A DNA stretch of 13,386 bases from Bacteroides sp. (GTDB lineage Bacteria; Bacteroidota; Bacteroidia; Bacteroidales; Bacteroidaceae). The stretch's first letter is position 1; each line of letters begins with the position of its first letter. The stretch lies in the NCBI GenBank assembly GCA_030151635.1, contig JASLDF010000120.1, positions 1 to 13,386 on the forward strand, given 5' to 3'. The notes beneath the pieces are model-generated. The model did not search any database. It was not told the DNA's origin and worked only from the letters and a program-made list of their open reading frames with translations. The position numbers and the translations under genes are program-made. Positions 7,577 through 13,386 of the stretch are shown one piece after another.

Positions 7577-7793
7577 TGAACAAAGCAATTATACACTCCT
7601 ATGCATTTCACAAGGAAAAAATTGATTGCATTGATTAGGTAAAGAAGCCAACAATTCATTGGCAATGTGTGTTATCTAACCAATAACTAATTCATTAAGT
7701 TTAAGTTAAGTACAGTCTGTCGTTACCGTTGATGATTAAACTGGTAGGCACGACTAATAAAATCTATAGATAGCAAAGCTAATTATACGTTAT
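7577..7793 (+). promoter_or_regulatory. Long 5' leader with hairpin, function unknown
   Basis: If the promoter at 7563-7570 is used, the MFS-like gene has a leader of about 217 nt. It contains a stem at 7714-7755: AGTC pairs with GACT, TGTC with GGCA (one G-T pair) and TACC with GGTA, with small bulges and a 15-nt loop. A second short stem is ATTGG/CCAAT (7658-7662 with 7680-7684). There is also a short open frame at 7601-7642 (MHFTRKKLIALIR). I do not recognise a known riboswitch class. The leader could be regulatory, or a promoter closer to the gene could exist that I cannot see. Confidence 0.35.
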
Positions 7794-9203
7794 ATGGGTT
7801 ATAGTCTTATTACTCCAAACTTTGTCAAGGTTTGTTTATCAAACCTTTTTTTATTCATCTCGCTCTATTTGGTTCTGCCAATCATCCCCTTCGCTCTTGA
7901 GGCTAGTGGGGTCATTGCCATTCCCAATTGGAGTATCTTAGTCTACTTCCTTGGAGGTTTAGTCTTAGGAGGGCCATTCCACAATTATTTCATTGAAAGT
8001 TATAGTCGCAAGAAGGTTTGCACAATAAGTTATTTAGGACTTATCCTACCTATGCTACTATATATACCAAATCTGCATCCTCTGTTTTATGTTGTTGCAG
8101 CATTAATTCAAGGTTTTTCTTTTGGTGTGGCTACGGCATCTAGCATTACGATTGCGATTGATGTTACAGACTCCTCAAAAAGGAATAAAGGCAACATCAT
8201 TTATGCTTGGACTGGCCGACTTGGGATGATTCTTGCCATACCTTTAGGTATAATACTCTTCTTGCGTTTTGGATTTAATGTAGTTGCTTACACAGCAATT
8301 GCAAGTGGATTCTTAGGAATGATATTTGTGCGAATGACCCGAACACCATTCCGTGCTCCAATAGGTGCAACACCACTAAGTTTGGATCGTTTTATCTTGC
8401 CTAGCGGATGGAAATTAGTTACACTAATGATTACTTTTTCATTCATGTTGGGTAGCATTTTTCCCCTCTTTATGGATAATATAGAGCACCGTGCCTTCTA
8501 TGTACACGAACACACACTTGAATTTATTATTCTTCCGTTTGTGGTATTCTTTACCTCTGCCCTACTTTCTAGACTAGAAATTGATGCCCTATTTAATCAC
8601 AAAGTATTTGGTTTAATACTGCTGCGCATTCCACTACTGATAATCGCAGTTTACCTCTTCTTTAATTTCAGAGTAAACTTAGGAATTAGTATTTTACTAG
8701 CTCTTCTAGTTATTGGATTTTTACTGGCCTTTGTACGTGGACTATTTCACAAAAGAATCGTTGCCCACATTAACAAATGGCAGCTAACACCGATAATCCG
8801 TACAGAGATTACATCTCCAATTCTAAGTGGAATCATTTGTATACTACTGGCTATATCGTTCCAACAAGCTGAAGTTATAAGCAATGATTACACAGCCTAT
8901 CGAGTGGTTTATCAACTACTATTCTTTGGCTTAGCGCGAGTATCGTCACCCATTTTAATGCTCCTGATTGTAACATCACGACATTGCGAAAGAAGCACAG
9001 CCAATACTTCTCATATATTAGCATGGGAAATGGGACTTGCTGCTGGATGTGCAACTACACTAGCATTTCAACTCAATGAACGAGCCATCATTACTCACAG
9101 CTTTTACTTAATGGCGTTTGCATTATTTCTTTACTCTTTAATCTATTTAGATTTAAGAAATAAGATGAAACGGCATATAAAAGCTATGAAAAATCAAGAA
9201 TAA
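7794..9203 (+). CDS. Putative MFS-type membrane transporter, divergent
   Basis: This is a 469-residue integral membrane protein with roughly 12-14 hydrophobic segments spread over the whole length, starting at about 12-33, 46-66, 75-92, 96-120, 138-160 and 163-181. The layout of the first six helices, with the polar basic loop YFIESYSRKKV between helices 2 and 3 (the place of MFS motif A) and the glycine-rich LIQGFSFGVATASS in helix 4, suggests the major facilitator superfamily. A central polar stretch (about 183-206) separates the halves. The second half is less MFS-like and has a basic segment at about 318-333 (HKRIVAHINKW). Nothing in it or its surroundings names a substrate. It has its own promoter and leader, and a shared terminator follows the stop. 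A divergent MFS protein is the best guess. Confidence 0.6.
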   Translation: MGYSLITPNFVKVCLSNLFLFISLYLVLPIIPFALEASGVIAIPNWSILVYFLGGLVLGGPFHNYFIESYSRKKVCTISYLGLILPMLLYIPNLHPLFYVVAALIQGFSFGVATASSITIAIDVTDSSKRNKGNIIYAWTGRLGMILAIPLGIILFLRFGFNVVAYTAIASGFLGMIFVRMTRTPFRAPIGATPLSLDRFILPSGWKLVTLMITFSFMLGSIFPLFMDNIEHRAFYVHEHTLEFIILPFVVFFTSALLSRLEIDALFNHKVFGLILLRIPLLIIAVYLFFNFRVNLGISILLALLVIGFLLAFVRGLFHKRIVAHINKWQLTPIIRTEITSPILSGIICILLAISFQQAEVISNDYTAYRVVYQLLFFGLARVSSPILMLLIVTSRHCERSTANTSHILAWEMGLAAGCATTLAFQLNERAIITHSFYLMAFALFLYSLIYLDLRNKMKRHIKAMKNQE

Positions 9204-9223
9204 AGCTACTGTAAGTAACGAAA

Positions 9224-9254
9224 AAGGGGCGATAGTTTATTACTATCGCCCCTT
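9224..9254. terminator. Bidirectional terminator between convergent genes
   Basis: A perfect 13-bp GC-rich stem (AAGGGGCGATAGT, 9224-9236, with 9242-9254) closes on a 5-nt loop. In the minus direction it is followed by a U-tract (the A-run at 9221-9225), so it clearly serves the lipoprotein gene. In the plus direction it ends in CTT and an AT-rich stretch, so it also suits the MFS-like gene, whose stop is 20 nt upstream. Confidence 0.88.
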
Positions 9255-9274
9255 CTATATATTTTCACTAAGTA

Positions 9275-9826
9275 TTAAATATCAAAACTTGGTAACTTTA
9301 AACCTATCTCCTCAAGATAAAAATTAAAATTCTCCAGCTTAACTATCTCACCAGTCTTAGCAAGCTTAAACTCACCATTAAAAGCCCCACCAATTATTAG
9401 TTTCTTAGCCTGACCAAAATGACTTTGGAACTTATTAACCGTTACTGAAACCCTCTGGAACATATTGTCGGACACTATATTTTCTACAAACTCATCAGTG
9501 GCATCATACTTGAAATCTACTATATATGCTCTGGCATTATTAACACCTATATGAGCCTCGTCAATGATAAGCTTAATAGCAAGCCCTTCTGCTGATTTAC
9601 GCAATGGGAAGTATAACTCGACGCTTTCATTTCCATTCGTAGATATTGATTTAGCTTTAAACACATAAGAAGCATGTTTATCTTTAGTAGAAATCTTCAG
9701 ATTTTTACCATTGACCAAGCCACTAACATGAGCATTAAAAAGCTCTTGACTCTCATTTTTATCAGAAGAGCATGCACCTACAAATAATGTAAGTACCACT
9801 AGAAATAAGGACTTATACAAATTCAT
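9275..9826 (-). CDS. Small lipoprotein of unknown function
   Basis: The 183-residue product starts with a lipoprotein signal peptide. MNLYK is followed by a hydrophobic core (SLFLVVLTLFVG) and the lipobox VGAC with the lipidated cysteine at residue 19. The sequence after the cysteine, SSDKNE, contains acidic residues close to the anchor, as in the Bacteroidota lipoprotein export signal, so an outer-membrane and perhaps surface-exposed location is plausible. The mature part has alternating beta-type hydrophobic patterns (for example VELYFPLR, AIKLIIDEAHIG, KKLIIGGAFNGEFKL) and no cysteines or known catalytic motif. I do not recognise a named family. The pattern of residues 115-183 resembles small uncharacterised Bacteroidota lipoproteins whose C-terminal part describes how a compound is added to a beta sandwich, but this is only an impression. 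A -7 element lies 54 bp upstream, and the gene shares a terminator with the convergent MFS-like gene. Confidence 0.75.
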   Translation of the reverse strand: MNLYKSLFLVVLTLFVGACSSDKNESQELFNAHVSGLVNGKNLKISTKDKHASYVFKAKSISTNGNESVELYFPLRKSAEGLAIKLIIDEAHIGVNNARAYIVDFKYDATDEFVENIVSDNMFQRVSVTVNKFQSHFGQAKKLIIGGAFNGEFKLAKTGEIVKLENFNFYLEEIGLKLPSFDI

Positions 9827-9879
9827 TTCCTGTTTATTTTTAATAATATAAACAATATAAAACTAGTCTATAAGACAAA

Positions 9880-9887
9880 CAAATATA
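9880..9887 (-). promoter_or_regulatory. -7 element of the lipoprotein gene
   Basis: The minus strand reads TATATTTG, a full match to TAnnTTTG, with a T-rich but not TTTG -33 region (in the T-run of the preceding terminator). The predicted transcription start is near 9873, giving a leader of about 47 nt. Confidence 0.5.
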
Positions 9888-9904
9888 TCCTTAATAAATG
9901 TTAA

Positions 9905-9948
9905 TAAAAAAAGCCACTAAACACTGAAATCCATCAGGGTTAGTGGCT
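9905..9948 (-). terminator. Rho-independent terminator, minus strand
   Basis: The 9-bp stem AGCCACTAA (9912-9920) pairs with TTAGTGGCT (9940-9948). Inside it a second stem, CTGA/TCAG (9924-9927 with 9934-9937), closes a 6-nt loop. On the minus strand the hairpin is followed by seven U. It ends a transcript coming from above 9948, either a long 3' UTR of the ribokinase gene about 485 nt upstream or a separate RNA. It lies just upstream of the lipoprotein promoter. Confidence 0.85.
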
Positions 9949-10432
9949 ATGACTTTCTATTGTATTAAGGTTTTAGTCTCAATATTAATAACATAAAGTA
10001 GATTAACACCTAATGCAGAGGTCACACATCTACTTCTAAAATATATCTATTTATCACAGGTCACTTAGGACCTTTCAAATTCAGTTAAATCTAATCAATT
10101 AATAAGTGCCATCATGCACCTTCTTCAATATATCTACAATCATACAAAATATTATCTATCAACGAACATCTATCAATTCAAATTCTTATTTCATTCTGTT
10201 TTCAGTCTATCAAAAGGTTAAGTTTAATCTATATTTCTTGTAAGTAAGTAACTTATAAAATTTAAGTAAGTTAAAAAAAGAGTCATAGGTAATAGGTAAA
10301 AGGGAAAGACAAATTAATTTTTAGAATTCAAACAACTTCAGTCTGCTTTATGCAGTTTATATAGATCTGGTAACATTAAAAACCAATTCCAATACAACAA
10401 CTAAATTGCCTTACCCTTTACAAACATACAAA
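9949..10432 (-). ncRNA. Candidate noncoding RNA or long 3' UTR
   Basis: This 484-bp stretch downstream of the ribokinase gene has no credible open frame on either strand. It is closed by the strong minus-strand terminator at 9905-9948. At its upstream edge the minus strand carries TATGTTTG (10428-10421), identical to the -7 element of the ribokinase gene, with TTTG at 10449-10446, 17 bp upstream (the usual spacing is 19-21). The interval holds short repeats: two copies of ATCTATCAA 14 bp apart (10154, 10168) with a third TCTATCAA at 10206, two of TAAGTAAGT 22 bp apart (10241, 10263), and a tandem heptamer ATAGGTA (10285-10298). A separate RNA is an inference. The alternatives are a long untranslated tail or decayed DNA. 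Confidence 0.3.
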
Positions 10433-10449
10433 CTATTTAAAAGTACAAA
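10421..10449 (-). promoter_or_regulatory. Possible promoter at the end of rbsK
   Basis: TTTG (10449-10446) and TATGTTTG (10428-10421) on the minus strand are 17 bp apart, two less than the usual spacing. The -33 part lies inside the last codons of the ribokinase gene. It would start transcription near 10414 into the gene-free interval that ends at the terminator 9905-9948. Confidence 0.35.
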
Positions 10450-11341
10450 TTTCATCTCGGGTTGGGATTGAAGATTGTGCCCCCATACGTGTTACAGCAA
10501 TTGCAGCAGCTTTAGAAGCGAATACAACCGCTTCAATCAGCGTCATTCCTTCGGTTAAACCTACACACAAAGCCCCGTTAAAGGTATCTCCAGCAGCAGT
10601 AGTGTCAATTGCTTCCACTTTAAAAGCTTCAACAAGAGTAAATTCACCATTTTCACAAACTAATGAACCTATTGACCCTAATGTGATAATCACATTCTGA
10701 ACTCCTTTTCGAATAATTTCCATCGCAGCCTCTTTTGCTGTCTCAATATCCAAAATTTTAATTCCCGTCAACAATTCTGCTTCTCCCCTATTTGGAGTAA
10801 TTATATATAATTTTTCGAGTAAATCACATGAAATATATTGCGCAGGAGCCGGATTTAAAACAATCTTCACCCCACTTGTATGAGCAATGTTAGCAGCAGC
10901 CTCCACGGCTTGCATTGGAATTTCCAATTGCATCAATAAATAATTGCTACTTTCGATCTCTTTGGTGGCCATTTCTATATCGTCAACACTAAGCTTTGCA
11001 TTTGCTCCTGCAGCTACAACAATACTGTTTTCGCCGTGTTCGTCGACTGTAATTAAAGCAACACCAGAGGGATTTTCCTCATCGGTACATACGTACTTCA
11101 CATTAATTCCTTCGTTTTCAAATATCACTTTTGATTCTTGACCAAACATATCGTTTCCAATACGAGCTACAAACGTCGTAGGTATTCCTAAACGAGCAAT
11201 TGCGACTGCTTGATTTGCACCTTTACCACCAGCATTCATTAAAAAAGAATCTCCAACAATAGTTTCACCTGGCAGAGGCAGTCTTCCCGACTTTACCACC
11301 ATATCTGTATTACTACTTCCAACCACTGTTACCTTTTTCAT
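10433..11341 (-). CDS. rbsK: Ribokinase, PfkB family
   Basis: Ribokinase phosphorylates D-ribose to ribose 5-phosphate with ATP in the cytoplasm. The 302-residue protein is of normal length. It starts MKKVTVVGSSNTDMVVK with the sugar-binding N-x-D (N11, D13), then the PfkB signature 1 NAGGKGANQAVAIARLG (36-52). The C-terminal signature is DTTAAGDTFNGAL (246-258), where D252 is the catalytic base in the anion-hole motif A-A-G-D. GGKGAN is typical of ribokinases rather than fructo- or adenosine kinases. The frame is open for 20 more codons upstream to an ATG at 11401, but the -7 element TATGTTTG lies at 11395-11388, so translation most likely begins at 11341, which also fits family alignments. 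No ribose transporter, rbsD or regulator is nearby; another sugar or nucleoside substrate cannot be excluded. Confidence 0.92.
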   Translation of the reverse strand: MKKVTVVGSSNTDMVVKSGRLPLPGETIVGDSFLMNAGGKGANQAVAIARLGIPTTFVARIGNDMFGQESKVIFENEGINVKYVCTDEENPSGVALITVDEHGENSIVVAAGANAKLSVDDIEMATKEIESSNYLLMQLEIPMQAVEAAANIAHTSGVKIVLNPAPAQYISCDLLEKLYIITPNRGEAELLTGIKILDIETAKEAAMEIIRKGVQNVIITLGSIGSLVCENGEFTLVEAFKVEAIDTTAAGDTFNGALCVGLTEGMTLIEAVVFASKAAAIAVTRMGAQSSIPTRDEICTFK

Positions 11342-11387
11342 ATCATCTGATGTTTCGGTATTCAAGTATCGTTCCTGAATCATGTTA

Positions 11388-11395
11388 CAAACATA
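11388..11395 (-). promoter_or_regulatory. -7 element of rbsK
   Basis: The minus strand reads TATGTTTG, a full match to TAnnTTTG. The -33 region is not TTTG at 19-21 bp; the nearest TTG is 16 bp away. The predicted start near 11381 would leave a leader of about 40 nt before the ATG at 11341 and exclude the upstream ATG codons at 11401 and 11383. Confidence 0.5.
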
Positions 11396-11458
11396 TAACA
11401 TTGTTCCGGCACAATTTTACCATAAAACGGCTGTTTTTAGAAATCCAAAATTAAATAC

Positions 11459-11488
11459 TTTGTTTCATATCTATGATAAATACCTTAT
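11459..11488 (+). promoter_or_regulatory. Weak promoter candidate for the TPR-like gene
   Basis: TTTG (11459-11462) is followed after 18 bp by TACCTTAT (11481-11488), which matches six of the eight bases expected for TAnnTTTG, including the fixed TA and two T. It would start transcription near 11495, about 67 nt before the ATG at 11562. No better match is seen in the divergent gap to rbsK. Confidence 0.3.
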
Positions 11489-11561
11489 ATATATAGGCGC
11501 AGTTCCAAATAATTTCTTATTTTTAGAAATTCAGACAACAATTAAATCAATATAAATATAG

Positions 11562-13094
11562 ATGAATGCTTTAGATAAACTCGTTTTGCTGGTCCCATCG
11601 CTAACAAAATCCGAAAAAAGGGCTTTCACCTTGGCACAAAGCCATTCGGACTACTATTTGTTATATCAACTAATTTTAGAAAACCAAAATATAAGTTCCG
11701 ATGACATTGAAAAGCTGTACAAAGATCAACGACCTGGATCAAACTCAAATGTAACAGCGTTGTATTTATACGACAAAATCATCGATACACTGTGTATACT
11801 AGACGATCGTAAGAATCTGTCTACTCAACTATTACGAAAAATTCAAGCCTCACGTATTCTTGCACTCAAGGCTTTTTATACAGATGCTTTGGAAGAAATT
11901 CGTGAAGTTCGTGACATGAGTAGCAAACACAAGTTTTATGAAATATTTCTAATGGCCTCGCAGGCTGAGCTTGATCTACTTTTGAAATTAGATTTCGTGG
12001 GTATGCGGGAAGAAGAGCTTGCTGAACGACATTTTGAAATGGAAGAAGCCATTAAAGCCATCCGTAAAAGCGAAGGTTTAGCTGCTTTATATGATATTTT
12101 AAAGTATCGTACGTATCATTATGATATCATGCGAAGTGAAGAGCAGAAAAATAAACTTAATGACTTATTAATGAGCGAACTTAGTATTAACTCATCAATT
12201 GGCGAAATGAATTTCGAAGCTTCTAAGTTTCATCAACTCTTTCAAGCTACTTACCTCATGGGGGTTCACGACTATACTTCTGCATTAAGAGCTTTGAAGG
12301 AATTAATCAACCTATTTAAAGAAAATCCGTATGTGTGGGAAAATAATCAATATTACTATATTGAAGCCATTGAAACAGCCCTGAAAGGCTTGAGATGTTC
12401 GAAACAGTATAGTGCTATTGAATATTTCTTATCGCAACTTGATGAAGTTGATAGTAAGAATAAAACCATAACTGCTTATACAAACCTCTTGAAACTCCAA
12501 TATCGTGTCATTCCTTTAATTGATACTGGTGAATTTGAGGGTGCAGCAATTATTGTTCAAGACAATAAGAAACAAGCCCTGGTAGACCTACAAAACGTCC
12601 ATCACAACAAACAAGCGGAGTTGTGGCTATACACTTCGGTTGTAGAGTTTGGTCAAAAAAGATTTGAACGTGTCAAAGAAATTCTATCTCCTCTTATTTT
12701 TCAAAGTAAGCATTACAGTATCTTACCGATAATGCGTACCATCCGCTTAATTCATTTAATGGCTATCTATGAGCTAGGACAAATTGACGATTATGACTTT
12801 GAATTAAAATCACTGAAAAGAAGTATCGGTAGTGATAAAAAAGGTTATAAAGCCGAACTGTTGGTTATAAAGTACTTGCAGCAGCCTAAACTCTATCAAT
12901 CTAAAAACAATAACGACTGGAAGAAATGGGAGAAACCCATTCTACAAATTCGTTCCGATGTTTACGAAAGACAGCTATTAAAAATCTTTGATTTTACAAA
13001 ATGGGTAGAAGCGAAAGCTAAAAATAAAAAATTTTTCATGGTTCTAAAGGAAGGTCATGAACCGACTCCCCAGTTAACGCCCGAAGAGTTGTAA
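11562..13094 (+). CDS. TPR-like helical repeat protein, unknown function
   Basis: This 510-residue soluble protein has no signal peptide or membrane segment and appears almost entirely alpha-helical. Charged, leucine-rich helices of about 12-16 residues alternate through the sequence, as in tetratricopeptide-type repeats (for example residues 95-125, 235-255 and 340-370, with A-x-x-x-Y/F and D-Y-x-x-A-L patterns such as VHDYTSALRALKELINLF). The N-terminal LVPSLTKSEKRAFTLAQ resembles the opening of a group of large Bacteroidota proteins annotated only as hypothetical or TPR-domain proteins. The function is not known to me; TPR-type folds usually mediate protein contacts. The ATG at 11562 is the first in the frame. 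It is divergent from rbsK with a 220-bp gap and stands alone. No clear terminator follows. Confidence 0.6.
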   Translation: MNALDKLVLLVPSLTKSEKRAFTLAQSHSDYYLLYQLILENQNISSDDIEKLYKDQRPGSNSNVTALYLYDKIIDTLCILDDRKNLSTQLLRKIQASRILALKAFYTDALEEIREVRDMSSKHKFYEIFLMASQAELDLLLKLDFVGMREEELAERHFEMEEAIKAIRKSEGLAALYDILKYRTYHYDIMRSEEQKNKLNDLLMSELSINSSIGEMNFEASKFHQLFQATYLMGVHDYTSALRALKELINLFKENPYVWENNQYYYIEAIETALKGLRCSKQYSAIEYFLSQLDEVDSKNKTITAYTNLLKLQYRVIPLIDTGEFEGAAIIVQDNKKQALVDLQNVHHNKQAELWLYTSVVEFGQKRFERVKEILSPLIFQSKHYSILPIMRTIRLIHLMAIYELGQIDDYDFELKSLKRSIGSDKKGYKAELLVIKYLQQPKLYQSKNNNDWKKWEKPILQIRSDVYERQLLKIFDFTKWVEAKAKNKKFFMVLKEGHEPTPQLTPEEL

Positions 13095-13353
13095 GTTTTA
13101 TCCCTAAATTAGGACCAATTTCGAACGCTTATTCGTTGAAATGTTTACTATTTTAACTGTTTACATATTTTAACGTAGTATAAAATTTTAAATATATGAC
13201 ACCAAATGCAATAGGGGATTTAGATGCTTTATTTATGGTTAAAATACTAATATACTATTCATTAAATAGACGCGTGCTTTGCAACACACTACTTCTTCAA
13301 ATGTTAATAGAAAGGTGATGAATAAAATTGATTTAAAATTTCTTTTATCAACA
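13095..13353. other. Gene-free end of window
   Basis: I see no gene of credible length after the TPR-like gene. There is no hairpin followed by a T-run that would serve as its terminator. The only small structures are an AACG/CGTT 4-bp pairing near 13125-13140 and an 18-codon open frame starting at 13318, which overlaps the promoter below. Confidence 0.5.
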
Positions 13354-13384
13354 TTTGGTGGTTTAAAATTTTAGCGTACCTTTG
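13354..13384 (+). promoter_or_regulatory. Canonical promoter for a gene beyond the window
   Basis: TTTG (13354-13357), 19 bp, then TACCTTTG (13377-13384), followed by CA. This is a perfect match to the Bacteroidota consensus, with the same -7 element as the tRNA-Pro promoter at 228-258. It points right, so transcription would begin just past the window end. Such perfect promoters often drive stable RNA or strongly expressed genes. Confidence 0.85.
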
Positions 13385-13386
13385 CA

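Noticed and set aside
7417..7665. Minus-strand open frame of 82 codons
   Set aside because: It crosses the plus-strand promoter of the MFS-like gene, has no recognisable similarity or ribosome binding site, and its Cys/Ile/Tyr-rich content is what random AT-rich DNA gives.
11342..11401. Extended N-terminus of the ribokinase (20 more residues)
   Set aside because: The added residues do not resemble ribokinases and include the predicted -7 element; the family start MKKVTVVGSSNTD at 11341 fits better.
13318..13374. 18-codon open frame (MNKIDLKFLLSTFGGLKF) after AGAAAGGTG
   Set aside because: Its second half overlaps the -33 element and spacer of the canonical promoter at 13354-13384, so it is more likely promoter DNA than a gene.

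Overview
The window looks like an AT-rich chromosome segment from a member of the Bacteroidota, most likely the order Bacteroidales. Three things point there. The promoters follow the Bacteroidota primary-sigma consensus (TTTG, about 19-20 bp, TAnnTTTG) and few genes have a Shine-Dalgarno. The gene order is a tRNA1(Val)-type methyltransferase divergent from lon, then tgt, then an LptF/LptG-type permease. The proteins resemble Bacteroidales homologues as I remember them. No phage, insertion sequence, CRISPR array or rRNA is visible, and this is mostly a housekeeping region.

Layout. At 71-258 lies tRNA-Pro(UGG) on the minus strand, with a textbook promoter and a strong terminator. About 530 bp without a gene follow (186-719), holding a small array of 14-bp repeats. 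At 720-1433 is a trmN6/yfiC-like methyltransferase (minus), divergent from lon. From 1623 to 6338, lon, tgt and an LptF/LptG-family permease are packed with gaps of 3 and 15 nt and probably form one operon. At 6456-7277 is panB with its own promoter and terminator. At 7794-9203 is a 12- to 14-helix MFS-like membrane protein preceded by a leader of about 215 nt. At 9275-9826 a small lipoprotein gene (minus) converges on it, sharing a bidirectional terminator. At 9949-10432 is a gene-free stretch, bounded by a possible minus-strand promoter and a clear minus-strand terminator, that may encode an RNA. At 10433-11341 is a ribokinase (minus). At 11562-13094 is a 510-residue helical, TPR-like protein of unknown function (plus). 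The last bases hold a canonical promoter for something beyond the window.

How the genes work together. The lon operon combines protein quality control (Lon), tRNA modification (queuosine insertion) and lipopolysaccharide export. PanB starts pantothenate/CoA synthesis. The other genes seem to be independent units.

I did not find a convincing new multi-gene system. The best leads are the 22-bp-period repeat array (577-653), the candidate RNA gene downstream of the ribokinase, the long leader of the MFS-like gene, and a TGT enzyme that lacks the three cysteines of the usual zinc site.
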